NCBI RefSeq assembly: GCF_023195835.1
Contig: NZ_CP096200.1
Coordinates: 868,001-932,000 of the forward strand
DNA length: 64,000 nucleotides
Source of the DNA: Vibrio sinaloensis
GTDB taxonomy: Bacteria; Pseudomonadota; Gammaproteobacteria; Enterobacterales; Vibrionaceae
Direction of reading: 5' to 3'
In this document: positions 46,780 to 55,631 of the stretch, one piece after another
How positions within the stretch are numbered: position 1 is the first letter of the stretch
Layout: the number at the start of each line of letters is the position of its first letter
Program-made: the position numbers and the translations under genes
The notes under the pieces: generated by a model
The model's database searches: none
What the model was told of the DNA's origin: nothing
Seen by the model: only the letters and a program-made list of their open reading frames with translations

Positions 46780-48573
46780 ATGTCCTCAGAAACAATTGCG
46801 CTAACATTGGCCAGTATCGGGCTGTTGGGGTTGTGCTGCCAGTGGGTTGCCTGGCATTTTAAATTGCCAGCGATTCTATTTTTATTGCTCACTGGTTTAC
46901 TTGTAGGGCCATTTTTCGGGGTGATTCAGCCTCAACATACCTTAGGAGAGCTTTACTTTCCGTTTATCTCACTAGCGGTCGCCGTCATTCTGTTTGAGGG
47001 GAGCCTCACTCTGAACTTTAAACAGATAAGAGGTACAAGCAAAAGTGTATGGAGCATCGTCACTTTGGGAGCCATCATCTCTTGGGCGATAACGTCGACT
47101 GCGACCCACTATTTGTTGGGCTTTGATTGGGCGCTTGCTCTGCTTTTCGGAAGCTTGACCGTAGTAACAGGCCCTACCGTTATTGTTCCGCTTCTTCGTA
47201 CTGTACGCCCTAGCAGCAAGCTATCGAACATTTTGCGTTGGGAAGGGATTCTCATCGACCCTCTAGGCGCCCTGTTTGTGGTTATGGTGTATGAGTTCAT
47301 CGTCTCGCAAAGCCAAGTCAATAGCTTGATTGTATTTGGATTAATTTTAATCATTGGCTTTGCATTTGGGATTGCCGCTGGTGCCCTTGTTGCGACAATG
47401 ATGCGCCGTCATTGGCTACCTGAGTATCTCCAGCCTTTTGCTGTGCTTGTTATATTACTTGGGGTATTTACCGGCTCAAACTTTCTTGAGCATGAGTCAG
47501 GATTATTGACGGTCACGGTGATGGGCGTCTGGTTGGCCAACGTCAAGGACGTCAACATCAGTCATATTCTCCATTTCAAAGAGAATTTAACCATACTCTT
47601 TATCTCTGGATTGTTTATTTTTCTAGCAGCCAGTGTGGAGCTGAGTGATTTTGAACAGTTGGGTGTTTCTGCGTTACTTTTGTTTGCACTTATTCAGCTG
47701 GTTTCCCGTCCAGTGTCAATCTTTTTGTCGACCCTGAAAAGTAGCTTAGTGCTCAAAGAGAAAGCCTTTCTAGCATGGGTTGCTCCTCGAGGTATCGTCG
47801 CAGCAGCCGTGTCGTCTTTGTTCGCATTAAAACTGACTCAATTGCAAGTTGAAAACGCTAACTTGTTGGTGCCACTGATTTTCATGGTCATCATCGGAAC
47901 CGTAGTATTGCAAAGTGCGACAGCGCGCCCTATCGCCAGGTGGTTAGGGGTGGCTGAGCCCTCTCCTCGAGGGTTCTTGATTGTTGGGGCCAATGACGTT
48001 GCCCGAACCATTGGTAGTGCGATAAAAACTTATGACTGTCGTGTACTCATGTCGGATACCAACTGGGACTATGTCAGCAAGGCTCGGATGGCGGGCTTTG
48101 AGAGCTATTATGGCAACCCTACGTCAAGTCATGCAGACGAGCATTTAGATTTGATCGGGATAGGGCAGGTAATAGCTGTTACGCCGGATCACCATTTAAA
48201 CGCGATGGCAGGGGTGCACTTTTCCCACGAGTTTGGGGCTAGAAAAGTGTTTAGTCTGCAACAAAAGAAGAGCCAAGATACATTAGATAAGTTGTCCCAC
48301 AATGGCGAGCACTCATACTCCTTGTGGCTAGGTGGCACAATAGGCTATAAGCAGATCGCGAGCTTGATCAGCCAAGGCGCAGAGGTGAAGCATACTCCGA
48401 TCAGTGACGCTTTTACCTTTGAAGATTATCAATTGCAGTATCAGTCGTCGATCGTGGTGCCTTTGTTTGTTGTCAGTGAGACGCAGCGCATTCATTTGAT
48501 CACTCAACCCGCTAGTTTTAAGCCGGAAAGCGGTGAGGTGATGGTTGCGTTAATCAAAAATGAGTCGAGCTAG
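46780..48573 (+). CDS. CPA1-type cation/proton antiporter
   Basis: A 597-residue antiporter with about twelve spans and a cytoplasmic tail. Core motifs: FEGSLTLNFKQIRG near 69, and GPTVIVPLLRTVRPSSKLSNILRWEGILIDPLGA near 127-160, which contains the ion-binding Asp (ILIDPLGA) used for sodium or potassium against protons. The tail (about 400-590) starts GFLIVGANDVARTIG and has a TrkA_N-like Rossmann domain that may bind NAD or a nucleotide. ATG 46780 is preferred; a GTG eight codons earlier lacks a ribosome site. It follows the SLC13 gene but has its own spacing of 169 bases. Confidence 0.87.
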   Translation: MSSETIALTLASIGLLGLCCQWVAWHFKLPAILFLLLTGLLVGPFFGVIQPQHTLGELYFPFISLAVAVILFEGSLTLNFKQIRGTSKSVWSIVTLGAIISWAITSTATHYLLGFDWALALLFGSLTVVTGPTVIVPLLRTVRPSSKLSNILRWEGILIDPLGALFVVMVYEFIVSQSQVNSLIVFGLILIIGFAFGIAAGALVATMMRRHWLPEYLQPFAVLVILLGVFTGSNFLEHESGLLTVTVMGVWLANVKDVNISHILHFKENLTILFISGLFIFLAASVELSDFEQLGVSALLLFALIQLVSRPVSIFLSTLKSSLVLKEKAFLAWVAPRGIVAAAVSSLFALKLTQLQVENANLLVPLIFMVIIGTVVLQSATARPIARWLGVAEPSPRGFLIVGANDVARTIGSAIKTYDCRVLMSDTNWDYVSKARMAGFESYYGNPTSSHADEHLDLIGIGQVIAVTPDHHLNAMAGVHFSHEFGARKVFSLQQKKSQDTLDKLSHNGEHSYSLWLGGTIGYKQIASLISQGAEVKHTPISDAFTFEDYQLQYQSSIVVPLFVVSETQRIHLITQPASFKPESGEVMVALIKNESS

Positions 48574-48709
48574 ACTAGTCAGCGATGGGCCGCATTGCAA
48601 CGCCCTCAATGCTTATATCGTTTGCTACTTGAACCAAGCTTGATGCTACTTCGCCAATAGTTTAAATGTGTTAACATCAAACCTCTAGCGATACAGGTAG
48701 ACTCAAAGC

Positions 48710-49999
48710 ATGGAAAGCACCGAAAAATACGATCACTTAGTCCATATCAAGAGCCATGATGAGCTGGCCTTGTACCAACTGATCCCAAATGTGGTTTGGT
48801 TTTTTGACCTCGACAAGCATGGCTGGTGGTGGGGAAACCAAGCAGCAGTCGAGTTTTGGGGTTTGGACAACGTGCAGCAGTTGATCGACAAGGATTTGTC
48901 TGGTGATACGCAAGGGGCGAAGGACAGAACCGCACAAACCTTTGAGCTCGCAGCGAAAAATGGTCTGACTATCGACCCTTGGACCACCTACCCAAACGGC
49001 AAACCGAAAACCGTCTTTATGATGCACCGAGCGGTGTTACTTGGCCCCAACAAACATCGCGGCATCATTGCTTTTATCAATGAGAAAGTGGAGTTAGGCG
49101 AGCAGCCGGAAAACCTTTTGTTGGTTGAAGCGATGCGCTATACCCGAGTCGCAGCGACAACCTTTACTGAAGCCGGCGAAGTGGTGATCGAAAACCCAGC
49201 GGCTACCGAAACCTACGCACATCTCAATACCAGTCGCACCCCTGATGAGACGAGTACCTTTGTTGCGCGCTTTGCCTGCGCTGAACAAGGGCGAAAATGC
49301 CTGGCAACCGCCATCGAACAACAAGGGGGGCGATGGGACTACATCATGCGCACTGCGCAAGGAGAGCGGCAACATTCGTTAGATATTCGTCGCACCCGCC
49401 ACCCTCTTACCGGCGAGTTCTTGTTGCTGGTGGTTGAGTATGATGTGACAGAGCTCTACCAAGCACTTGCTGAAGTCGAGCAAGCACGAAAACGCCTTCA
49501 TGATATCGCGATGACCGACACGCTTACCCAAGTTTCGAGCCTGCACCATATGCAAGAAGTCGCCAAGCAAACACTCATCGACGCAACACGTGAAGGGGAA
49601 GGGGTTCGAGTGTTGTTTATTGATCTCGATGGTTTTAAGCAGATCAATGACAAACATGGCCATGATATTGGTGATGAAGTGCTTAAAATCGTCGCGCAGC
49701 GAATCAAATCCGTCATTCGTGACACGGATATGCTCGCCCGAATCGGTGGTGATGAGTTTGTCATCCTTCAGGCTGGTGCAAATGATACGGAGAGCATCGC
49801 TCAGCGCACGCTCAGCACCTTGGCTGAGCCGATCAAAGTGCAGGGCAACATGGTAAAAGTGAACGCCAGTATTGGTATTGCCTCTTACCCTGAGCAGGCC
49901 GACAATCTAAAAGATCTGCTCAAAATCGCCGATGACGCCATGTACAAGGTGAAAAAGTCAGGCAAGAATGCCTACGCGTTTGCCGAGGGCTGTGAGTAA
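48710..49999 (+). CDS. PAS-GGDEF diguanylate cyclase, soluble
   Basis: A 429-residue cytoplasmic protein without membrane spans. An N-terminal PAS-like sensor (residues 21-125: LYQLIPNVVWFFDLDKHGWWWGNQAAVEFWG) is followed by a second PAS-like region (about 135-255) and a short coiled coil (ELYQALAEVEQARKRLHDIA). The GGDEF domain has FIDLDGFKQINDKHGHDIGD and the intact RIGGDEF with RDTD inhibition site. TDTLTQVSSLHHM takes the place of the usual TDxLTGLxNRR, a variation in the first helix. Start follows CAGGTAGACTCAAAGC. Confidence 0.88.
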   Translation: MESTEKYDHLVHIKSHDELALYQLIPNVVWFFDLDKHGWWWGNQAAVEFWGLDNVQQLIDKDLSGDTQGAKDRTAQTFELAAKNGLTIDPWTTYPNGKPKTVFMMHRAVLLGPNKHRGIIAFINEKVELGEQPENLLLVEAMRYTRVAATTFTEAGEVVIENPAATETYAHLNTSRTPDETSTFVARFACAEQGRKCLATAIEQQGGRWDYIMRTAQGERQHSLDIRRTRHPLTGEFLLLVVEYDVTELYQALAEVEQARKRLHDIAMTDTLTQVSSLHHMQEVAKQTLIDATREGEGVRVLFIDLDGFKQINDKHGHDIGDEVLKIVAQRIKSVIRDTDMLARIGGDEFVILQAGANDTESIAQRTLSTLAEPIKVQGNMVKVNASIGIASYPEQADNLKDLLKIADDAMYKVKKSGKNAYAFAEGCE

Positions 50000-50268
50000 A
50001 GACTAGTCGAAACCGAAGAGATCTCGAGTGTAAACCTTATCTAAAACATCGATTGTTTCAGCGAAAATTTTATTAATTTTTAGCGTCATCTTGACCCTTT
50101 CTATCTTCGTTGGGAAATCTAGGGTCATAGCTTACTTATTGCTTTTACAGAAGAGTGTGGCCTAGCTAGTTATCTAGGGCATTTCTGTATTAGGGTTAGC
50201 TGAGTCAAAAATGGGTGTAGTACTTAAGGAAGATAAAACGCAAGAGCTGACTGCTAATGCAAAGGTGT

Positions 50269-50586
50269 TTATGGTTTTTCCTTTACAGACACTTCAACAT
50301 ATTGAATAACATCTCCCAGAGCAAATGTTGAGCTGCTACCAAAAGTAACTTCAGTCTTTTTATCTATCGAAAAGTCAAACGTCCCCGAAACCCAAACGCC
50401 ATTAATCAATGCATTACCATTTTGTACGTAGACATCTGAAGTACACACGTTGCAGTCGTTGCGTTTAACCTGCGTTACCGTCCAAATTTGGTTTGTTGGA
50501 ACGGTGTAAAGCTGTGAGTTGTCTAGTAGAAGCAATAGTGCAGTAAATTTAAAAAAATAGCTGAATTTCGTTGTTACAGCGCTCAT
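50269..50586 (-). CDS. Small exported protein of unknown function (downstream of VgrG)
   Basis: About 105 residues. A hydrophobic N-terminus (FFKFTALLLLLDNS) could be a signal or anchor. The rest is beta-rich, with a CNVC motif and IWTVTQVKRND / VIQYVEVSVKE segments resembling small jelly-roll or tail-tip modules, but I do not recognise it. Start chosen at the inner ATG because it brings the hydrophobic stretch to the N-terminus; the ATG at 50619 is also open. It is the third small gene downstream of the VgrG gene in an AT-rich patch. Confidence 0.5.
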   Translation of the reverse strand: MSAVTTKFSYFFKFTALLLLLDNSQLYTVPTNQIWTVTQVKRNDCNVCTSDVYVQNGNALINGVWVSGTFDFSIDKKTEVTFGSSSTFALGDVIQYVEVSVKEKP

Positions 50587-50667
50587 CTTGCACTTATCTA
50601 CTATGGGTATAAATTGCATGTTGTATTAAATAGATGAGTTTTATATTTAAGTTAATGATCGAGAGAG

Positions 50668-51174
50668 TCACAGTCCACCAATGCTGATATAAAAATTAAT
50701 TTTATATTTGTAAATATCAGATAAATTATTGTTGGTCTGAGTTAATAACTCATATTCAACAGAATTAGTGGAACTCCAGATGTCTATTTCATTGTTAGAG
50801 GTGCCATTATTCCCTATAATATTTTCTAATTCGATTGATATATCACTATTCACTGTTAGGTTATGAGCGGAATTAACGTTATTTAATATATTCAAAAAGT
50901 TGCTGGCCACTTGGTGATTATTAGTGTTGTTATAATAGTATTCGATCTGTACATTAGTCATAGTACAGATTTTTTGATGAACTATTATCAGGTCTCCCGT
51001 GTCATAAATGAAAAATTGCTTCTTTGTCGGCTCTCCACTGTCTTCATCAATAGATAATATCTCTTTGACAATAAATTCAGAACTAATGTCAACGAAATTA
51101 TTAGTGCAATTTATACTTGCACTTGTTTCAAATGAAGTTAGTGCAAAAATAATCAATATGACTCGAATCAACAT
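50668..51174 (-). CDS. AT-rich small exported protein, second candidate immunity gene
   Basis: A 168-residue protein with a clear signal peptide (MLIRVILIIFALTSFETSAS, cut near residue 20). The mature part is Asn- and Ile-rich with three Cys and reads like a beta-rich periplasmic domain. I know no homologue. A good AAGGACAC site precedes the ATG. The DNA is visibly more AT-rich than its surroundings, as is common for effector-immunity genes moved between strains. It lies 121 bases after the gene next to VgrG. Confidence 0.6.
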   Translation of the reverse strand: MLIRVILIIFALTSFETSASINCTNNFVDISSEFIVKEILSIDEDSGEPTKKQFFIYDTGDLIIVHQKICTMTNVQIEYYYNNTNNHQVASNFLNILNNVNSAHNLTVNSDISIELENIIGNNGTSNNEIDIWSSTNSVEYELLTQTNNNLSDIYKYKINFYISIGGL

Positions 51175-51208
51175 GTGTCCTTAAGCAGATGTTTACATTT
51201 TGATACCG

Positions 51209-51233
51209 TAGAGTAAGGCTTCGCCTCACTCTA
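51209..51233. terminator. Hairpin between the two small exported-protein genes
   Basis: TAGAGTAAGGC / GCCTCACTCTA, 11-bp arms with one mismatch and loop TTC. There is no T tract on the minus strand, so termination is uncertain. Confidence 0.4.
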
Positions 51234-51295
51234 TATATTTCCGTTCGAGTTTGTCAGCAATGAGGTAATATGCTGGGATAGTTCATTGTGATCGG

Positions 51296-51745
51296 TTAAT
51301 AATAAGTGCAGTCGTAAATTACACTGCTCTTGCTATATAGTTCAGGACCTTTTCCACCTATTTCTGTCCAAGCGTAAGAGTTTGCTAGATTGTCATAAAA
51401 CCCGTACCAATTAACTATGTAGTCGCGGTTGTTTAATTTTTTCAAGCTAAACATAGGTTTGCTGCTGCTAAAGTTGTCCCAGCTAAGGAAGGCACCAGCA
51501 CGTCCAATGTTATCTATATTTTTGAAGTAATAAATGTACTCATCGTTGCCTTGGGTTTCATATCTTGTATTTACGTAGATTTGGTTAGAATTTACTTCAA
51601 CCCTTGCACTGTTTTTGTCTAAAAATGATATAGAAAAGTAGTGATTGTTGCTAGAGCCCGCGTTGTCACAAGTCGCTTGGAGCATGCCCGAGGAAGCTTG
51701 AGCAGCAGATGAAAAAATGACTATTGGTAATAAATATTTGATCAC
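51296..51745 (-). CDS. Candidate T6SS immunity protein, coupled to VgrG
   Basis: A 149-residue exported protein. The signal peptide MIKYLLPIVIFSSAAQA is cut near SSG; the mature part has two Cys (ATCDNAG and VIYDCTYY) likely to form a disulfide in the periplasm. The GTG start overlaps the VgrG stop by four bases (GTGA) and follows AGAGG, so both are translated together. Periplasmic location is exactly where protection against a cell-wall-cutting effector is needed. The sequence itself resembles no known immunity family I can name. AT-rich. Confidence 0.65.
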   Translation of the reverse strand: MIKYLLPIVIFSSAAQASSGMLQATCDNAGSSNNHYFSISFLDKNSARVEVNSNQIYVNTRYETQGNDEYIYYFKNIDNIGRAGAFLSWDNFSSSKPMFSLKKLNNRDYIVNWYGFYDNLANSYAWTEIGGKGPELYSKSSVIYDCTYY

Positions 51746-54700
51746 TGTAATAACCTCTTGATATCGCCTAATTTAATCTTTAGGTCAGTTACACCAGATT
51801 TTTCCTCTTCGAGAAACTTATCGTATAAAGATAGAGCTTCCTTTAACGTTTTGTTCGGCTGACCATATACTCCCGGTGGTAAACTGGCCCATTCCCACGC
51901 ATATCCAAGACCAGGTGGTGGGTTTAGTGCTTTTTCTATGTCACCTGATATTAAGTACGGCCATCCGTTTTTGCGTTTATGTTTTAATAGTACCACGGCA
52001 AAGATATCCTGGTTGCGGGGAGAGAAGTCGTTTATCCCGTATTTGCGCCTATACCTCACCAGTTTCTCATCATCCCACACGTAGCCCATTACTTGGTATG
52101 CACCAGCTGCGGTTGATGTGGTTTTTCCAAATGGTATATGTATACGAGGGTGATCACTCCAATCTTTACCGAAGTCTTTGATAAATGATTTTCCTCCAAA
52201 TAAGGTTTCGTAACCGATATCTCCGATAGTCCCTTCGCCAACACGTAGCATCCTCATAAAGGCTCTAACTCGTAGTTCTTGTTCTGTGTTGAGCTTCTCA
52301 TACTCCCACCCCTCAACGAGTGCTTCATCCAACCCTAAGATAGTGCCTTTGCCGACAATACCATCGACTGCGCCCACTTGGTACTCAGGGTGGGTGGTGT
52401 TGGTGGGCTGGTAGTGTTCTTGGAACAGCTTAACCTGACGCTCAGTCGTGGGACCAAAATGGCCGTCGGCGCCCGCGTTGCCTAGGTCAAAGCCCAGTTC
52501 TATCAAAGCGTGTTGAATAAACACAACTTCATCGAGTTTTGAACCTTGCTTGTAGGAAGGAACTTCACGGTTCGCGAGTTTTTCGAGTGGTGGCGATTGT
52601 TTGAGTAGCGATGACTTTAGAATCGGTGTTTGGTGGTGTTGCTCATCACTAGAGGCACTCTCCGTTTGACTAGCAGGTGTGGCAGACACGGCTTGTCGTT
52701 CGTCGTCAGCTTGTGCAGTTTCGGCCGCTGGCACGTTTAGCGTAGTGATCACATTGGCCGTGGCGCTTTGTTTTGAGGCGTTAACCTCTAGCGGCTTCAA
52801 TTCTGAAACTTCAATGGCATTGGCGAGTGTTTTTGGTAGCTCCGCAACTTGGCCTGCATAACCGCTGCCACTTCCTGCGCTTCCTCCTGAGTTTAGATTG
52901 ACGCCAGCCCCTGAGAGATGAACGCCTGCAGGATCGATCTTAACGAAGCTTCCAGCGGCTTTTAACGTGATTTCGCTACCAGCTTCGATAACCACTTTGT
53001 TGCCGGCTTTAATGTGGATTTCAGAGCCTGACTCGTTCACCCATACTTTCCCTGTTTTGAGATGCAATGCTCCCTGGACAATCAGCGTTTGATCTTGGCC
53101 AACTTGGGTTCGCTTGTCCCCTGATACGGTTTCGTGTCGATTGTTTTGCACGCGCTCAAAGTAGTGGTTATGAACCTTGATATGTTGATCGTGTTTGATG
53201 TGGGTGGTCGCATTGTGCTCGACCTCGATATCGAAGTCTTTTTGGGCGTGGATAAAGACTTGTTCATGGTCAGCTTGATCCTCAAAACTGAGCTCATTGT
53301 AACCTTCACCTTGATGGGTTTCTGTGCGAAGAACCGTTTTGGTTTTATGCTCAGGCAGCGAATAGGGTGAAGTATTGGTGACATGATAGGTTCGCCCAGT
53401 AATGATAGGCTGATCGGGGTCACCATTTAAGCACTCTACGATAACCTCATGGCCCACTCTGGGTATGGCCATAATGCCATATTGGCTACCAGCCCAACCT
53501 TGCGATACGCGAACCCAACACGAGCTGTGTTCATCGCCCTCTGAGTATCGGTCCCAGGGCATTTGGACTTTAACTCGACCGTATTCATCGCAGTAGATTT
53601 CCTCTCCTTCAGGACCAACGACAGTGGCCATCATCGGGCCGTCCACGACAGGTTTGACCATCGGCTCTGACTGCCAATTTTGCTCGCTCGATATTGCAAC
53701 AAACTGGTTGTGGTATGTCGTTGCGCCAGAGCCCGCTTCTTCTTCGAGTGCTTGAGGCTGAGTGCCCTGATGCGTGGCTTTGACGACTAGCCACTCACGG
53801 TTGAGGGACGTCTCTGGGTGGTCAATGAGCGGTAATCGATAACCTGGCTGAACGGCTGCTACATTGCTTTTACAGTGGATGAGTTTTGCATCACGGCGCA
53901 AAAACTCAAGCCGGGCAGTGTTGATCATTTTGCCTGAGGCATCGCTTTTAAATCGGCCTGGGGCATCGAAGTGTTCATAATCTTGGCTTTGATAGTCGCA
54001 ATCTGTGGCGAGAGCCGTTTGCTGAAATGAGTAAGTGGGCTTTTTAAAACTCTGGTCTTTCAGTAGCACAGAGCTCGGCGCAATTTGGGTGTCGACACTG
54101 AGGCTAGATATATACTCTTGACTGGTTACCGTGCTGCTTAGTCCATTGTAGGTGGCTGGGGTCGTCATTGTTGGCAAACAAGAATTGCTGTCACTAAACA
54201 GCAGAGTATGTTTGCCTTGCTCAAACACAAAACTATACACCATGCCTTCTTCTGCCGCGATCCTATGCAGGAAGTCTAAATCGGTTTCTCGGTACTGAAC
54301 ACAGTATTCGCGCTGCGGATGGTCGTTTTTCAGTGAGAATGCGAAGTCATCGATATTCATCTCTTGCAGCAATATAGAGATAATTTCAGGGACGGTATTG
54401 AACTGGAAAATGCGACTGTTTTGGCGCAGAGACAGACGTTCCAGTGCTGGTACTAAAGTCAGTGCGTAGAAAGTGTGGTGATGTCCGGTGTCGCCCTTTG
54501 AAAAACTTCGAGCAATGCCGTGAACGGTTTTCACCCGTACGGAGTCACGATATAGGTTAAGTTGTACCGACTTATCAACTACGTCCTCGGCTGTAAGCCG
54601 AGCATTGCGGCTGGCCAGTTGAATATCGTAGTAATAACCATTGCACAGTTGGCCGTCTGCTTGGGTATGGTGAGAGAGAGACTCGCTGCCGTGGAACTCT

Positions 54701-54762
54701 CTGACGACAAATGCCTCAGCGTCGAGTCCTTCAACAGTGAGATTGAAATTGAGTTTGGTCAT
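51742..54762 (-). CDS. vgrG: VgrG spike with C-terminal lambda-endolysin-like effector
   Basis: A 1,006-residue evolved VgrG, the tip of the type VI secretion needle. Residues 1-640 are the gp27/gp5-like spike (IHCKSNVAAVQPGYRLPL, HSSCWVRVSQGWAGSQYG, GRTYHVTN) with a DUF2345-like beta-helix. A Ser/Gln-rich linker leads to a peptidoglycan-binding domain (about 735-830: ADGHFGPTTERQVKLFQEHYQ). Residues 831-1006 match phage lambda endolysin R: Glu843 in VGEGT, GYETLFGGKSF, STAAGAYQVM, NDFSPRNQD and WASLPPGVYGQ. This would cut the glycan backbone in target cells. hcp lies upstream; the next gene is the likely immunity partner. Confidence 0.9.
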   Translation of the reverse strand: MTKLNFNLTVEGLDAEAFVVREFHGSESLSHHTQADGQLCNGYYYDIQLASRNARLTAEDVVDKSVQLNLYRDSVRVKTVHGIARSFSKGDTGHHHTFYALTLVPALERLSLRQNSRIFQFNTVPEIISILLQEMNIDDFAFSLKNDHPQREYCVQYRETDLDFLHRIAAEEGMVYSFVFEQGKHTLLFSDSNSCLPTMTTPATYNGLSSTVTSQEYISSLSVDTQIAPSSVLLKDQSFKKPTYSFQQTALATDCDYQSQDYEHFDAPGRFKSDASGKMINTARLEFLRRDAKLIHCKSNVAAVQPGYRLPLIDHPETSLNREWLVVKATHQGTQPQALEEEAGSGATTYHNQFVAISSEQNWQSEPMVKPVVDGPMMATVVGPEGEEIYCDEYGRVKVQMPWDRYSEGDEHSSCWVRVSQGWAGSQYGIMAIPRVGHEVIVECLNGDPDQPIITGRTYHVTNTSPYSLPEHKTKTVLRTETHQGEGYNELSFEDQADHEQVFIHAQKDFDIEVEHNATTHIKHDQHIKVHNHYFERVQNNRHETVSGDKRTQVGQDQTLIVQGALHLKTGKVWVNESGSEIHIKAGNKVVIEAGSEITLKAAGSFVKIDPAGVHLSGAGVNLNSGGSAGSGSGYAGQVAELPKTLANAIEVSELKPLEVNASKQSATANVITTLNVPAAETAQADDERQAVSATPASQTESASSDEQHHQTPILKSSLLKQSPPLEKLANREVPSYKQGSKLDEVVFIQHALIELGFDLGNAGADGHFGPTTERQVKLFQEHYQPTNTTHPEYQVGAVDGIVGKGTILGLDEALVEGWEYEKLNTEQELRVRAFMRMLRVGEGTIGDIGYETLFGGKSFIKDFGKDWSDHPRIHIPFGKTTSTAAGAYQVMGYVWDDEKLVRYRRKYGINDFSPRNQDIFAVVLLKHKRKNGWPYLISGDIEKALNPPPGLGYAWEWASLPPGVYGQPNKTLKEALSLYDKFLEEEKSGVTDLKIKLGDIKRLLQ

Positions 54763-54841
54763 AAACTTCGCCCTAGGTAATCGCCACTACCAACCTCTGT
54801 TTGGCACTGCATTCAAATTTGGCTTAACCAGATCGGTATAA

Positions 54842-54913
54842 AACCCTAATCAAGACACATCCGCTAGCTGCGTCTTGATTAGGGTTGTCAATAGCCCACC
54901 TAAAGGTGGGCTA
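54842..54913 (-). other. Two tandem hairpins between hcp and vgrG
   Basis: The first (nearest hcp) is TAGCCCACC / GGTGGGCTA at 54892-54913 with loop TAAA. The second is AACCCTAATCAAGAC (54842-54856) / GTCTTGATTAGGGTT (54872-54886), a perfect 15-bp stem around a 15-base loop, followed on the minus strand by TTTTATACC. Together they may end most transcripts after hcp and let a fraction read on into vgrG, fitting the need for far more Hcp than VgrG. Confidence 0.65.
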
Positions 54914-54928
54914 AAACCAAGCGTTAGA

Positions 54929-55447
54929 TTACGCTTCGATAGGCTTACGCCAGTCGTCAGAGCCAGACGTACCTGCGTTAACGTGATCCCAAGTGATCTT
55001 ACGGTAAGACATGGACACAGTTAGGTTCTGTGTGAAGTCAGCCATTGAAGGATCTTGACAGTGTGGCATTTCGCAACGAATGTCGACGATTGATGCATTC
55101 TCTAGCTTAGTGGTGAAGAAGTTCTCTTGTTTACCTTCGATTGAAGTGCGGTACCACTTTAGCTCAACAGTCTTCATTTTTTCGCCAGAAGAAAGTGCGT
55201 TGTAAAGTAGTGGTACTGCTTTGTTTAGAGAAACAGTGAATTGGAATGGCTTGTGAACACGTTGGCCTGAAGGTTGACCAGATTGAGGGTCAGTTGGAAC
55301 GGTTACGACGTGGTCAAACTTTTGAACCAGCATTTCATCTTCGTGACCTTCTACAAACGAATCACCGATAGAATCAGCAGTACATGCGCCTGCAGTAATT
55401 AGACCCTGAGTTTCACCTTCGATAGAGATATAACATGGAGTTGGCAT
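54929..55447 (-). CDS. hcp: Type VI secretion tube protein Hcp
   Basis: A 172-residue Hcp that stacks as hexameric rings to form the T6SS inner tube. It starts MPTPCYISIEGETQGLITAGA and has VQKFDHVVTVPTDPQSGQPSGQRVHKPFQFT and MSYRKITWDHVNAGTSGSDDWRKPIEA, split over its length, all typical of Vibrio Hcp. A strong AAAGGAAAGG site precedes the ATG. A sigma-54 promoter lies 55-70 bases upstream. The cluster holds no sheath or baseplate genes, so this is an auxiliary hcp-vgrG locus served by a main cluster elsewhere. Confidence 0.95.
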   Translation of the reverse strand: MPTPCYISIEGETQGLITAGACTADSIGDSFVEGHEDEMLVQKFDHVVTVPTDPQSGQPSGQRVHKPFQFTVSLNKAVPLLYNALSSGEKMKTVELKWYRTSIEGKQENFFTTKLENASIVDIRCEMPHCQDPSMADFTQNLTVSMSYRKITWDHVNAGTSGSDDWRKPIEA

Positions 55448-55500
55448 AGCAATCCTTTCCTTTAGTGTGTTTGTTTAACATGTGAATGTGATGACTAAAG

Positions 55501-55517
55501 GGCAATTGTTATGCCTG
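55501..55517 (-). promoter_or_regulatory. Sigma-54 promoter of hcp
   Basis: On the minus strand CAGGCATAACAATTGCCC has GG (55515-55514) and GC (55503-55502) exactly ten bases apart and TTGC at the -12 element. Predicted start about 55490, giving a leader of about 43 bases. Hcp genes of Vibrio are known to need RpoN and the activator VasH. Confidence 0.75.
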
Positions 55518-55631
55518 ATTTTAATGTTATTAAATATCAATCACTTACGTTTTTTGGCTTCTCCGGCTGAGCAAATTTTTACCTAGCATAAGCAAAAACA
55601 CGTTGTTCAATGAGCAATATGTTGTGATCCG

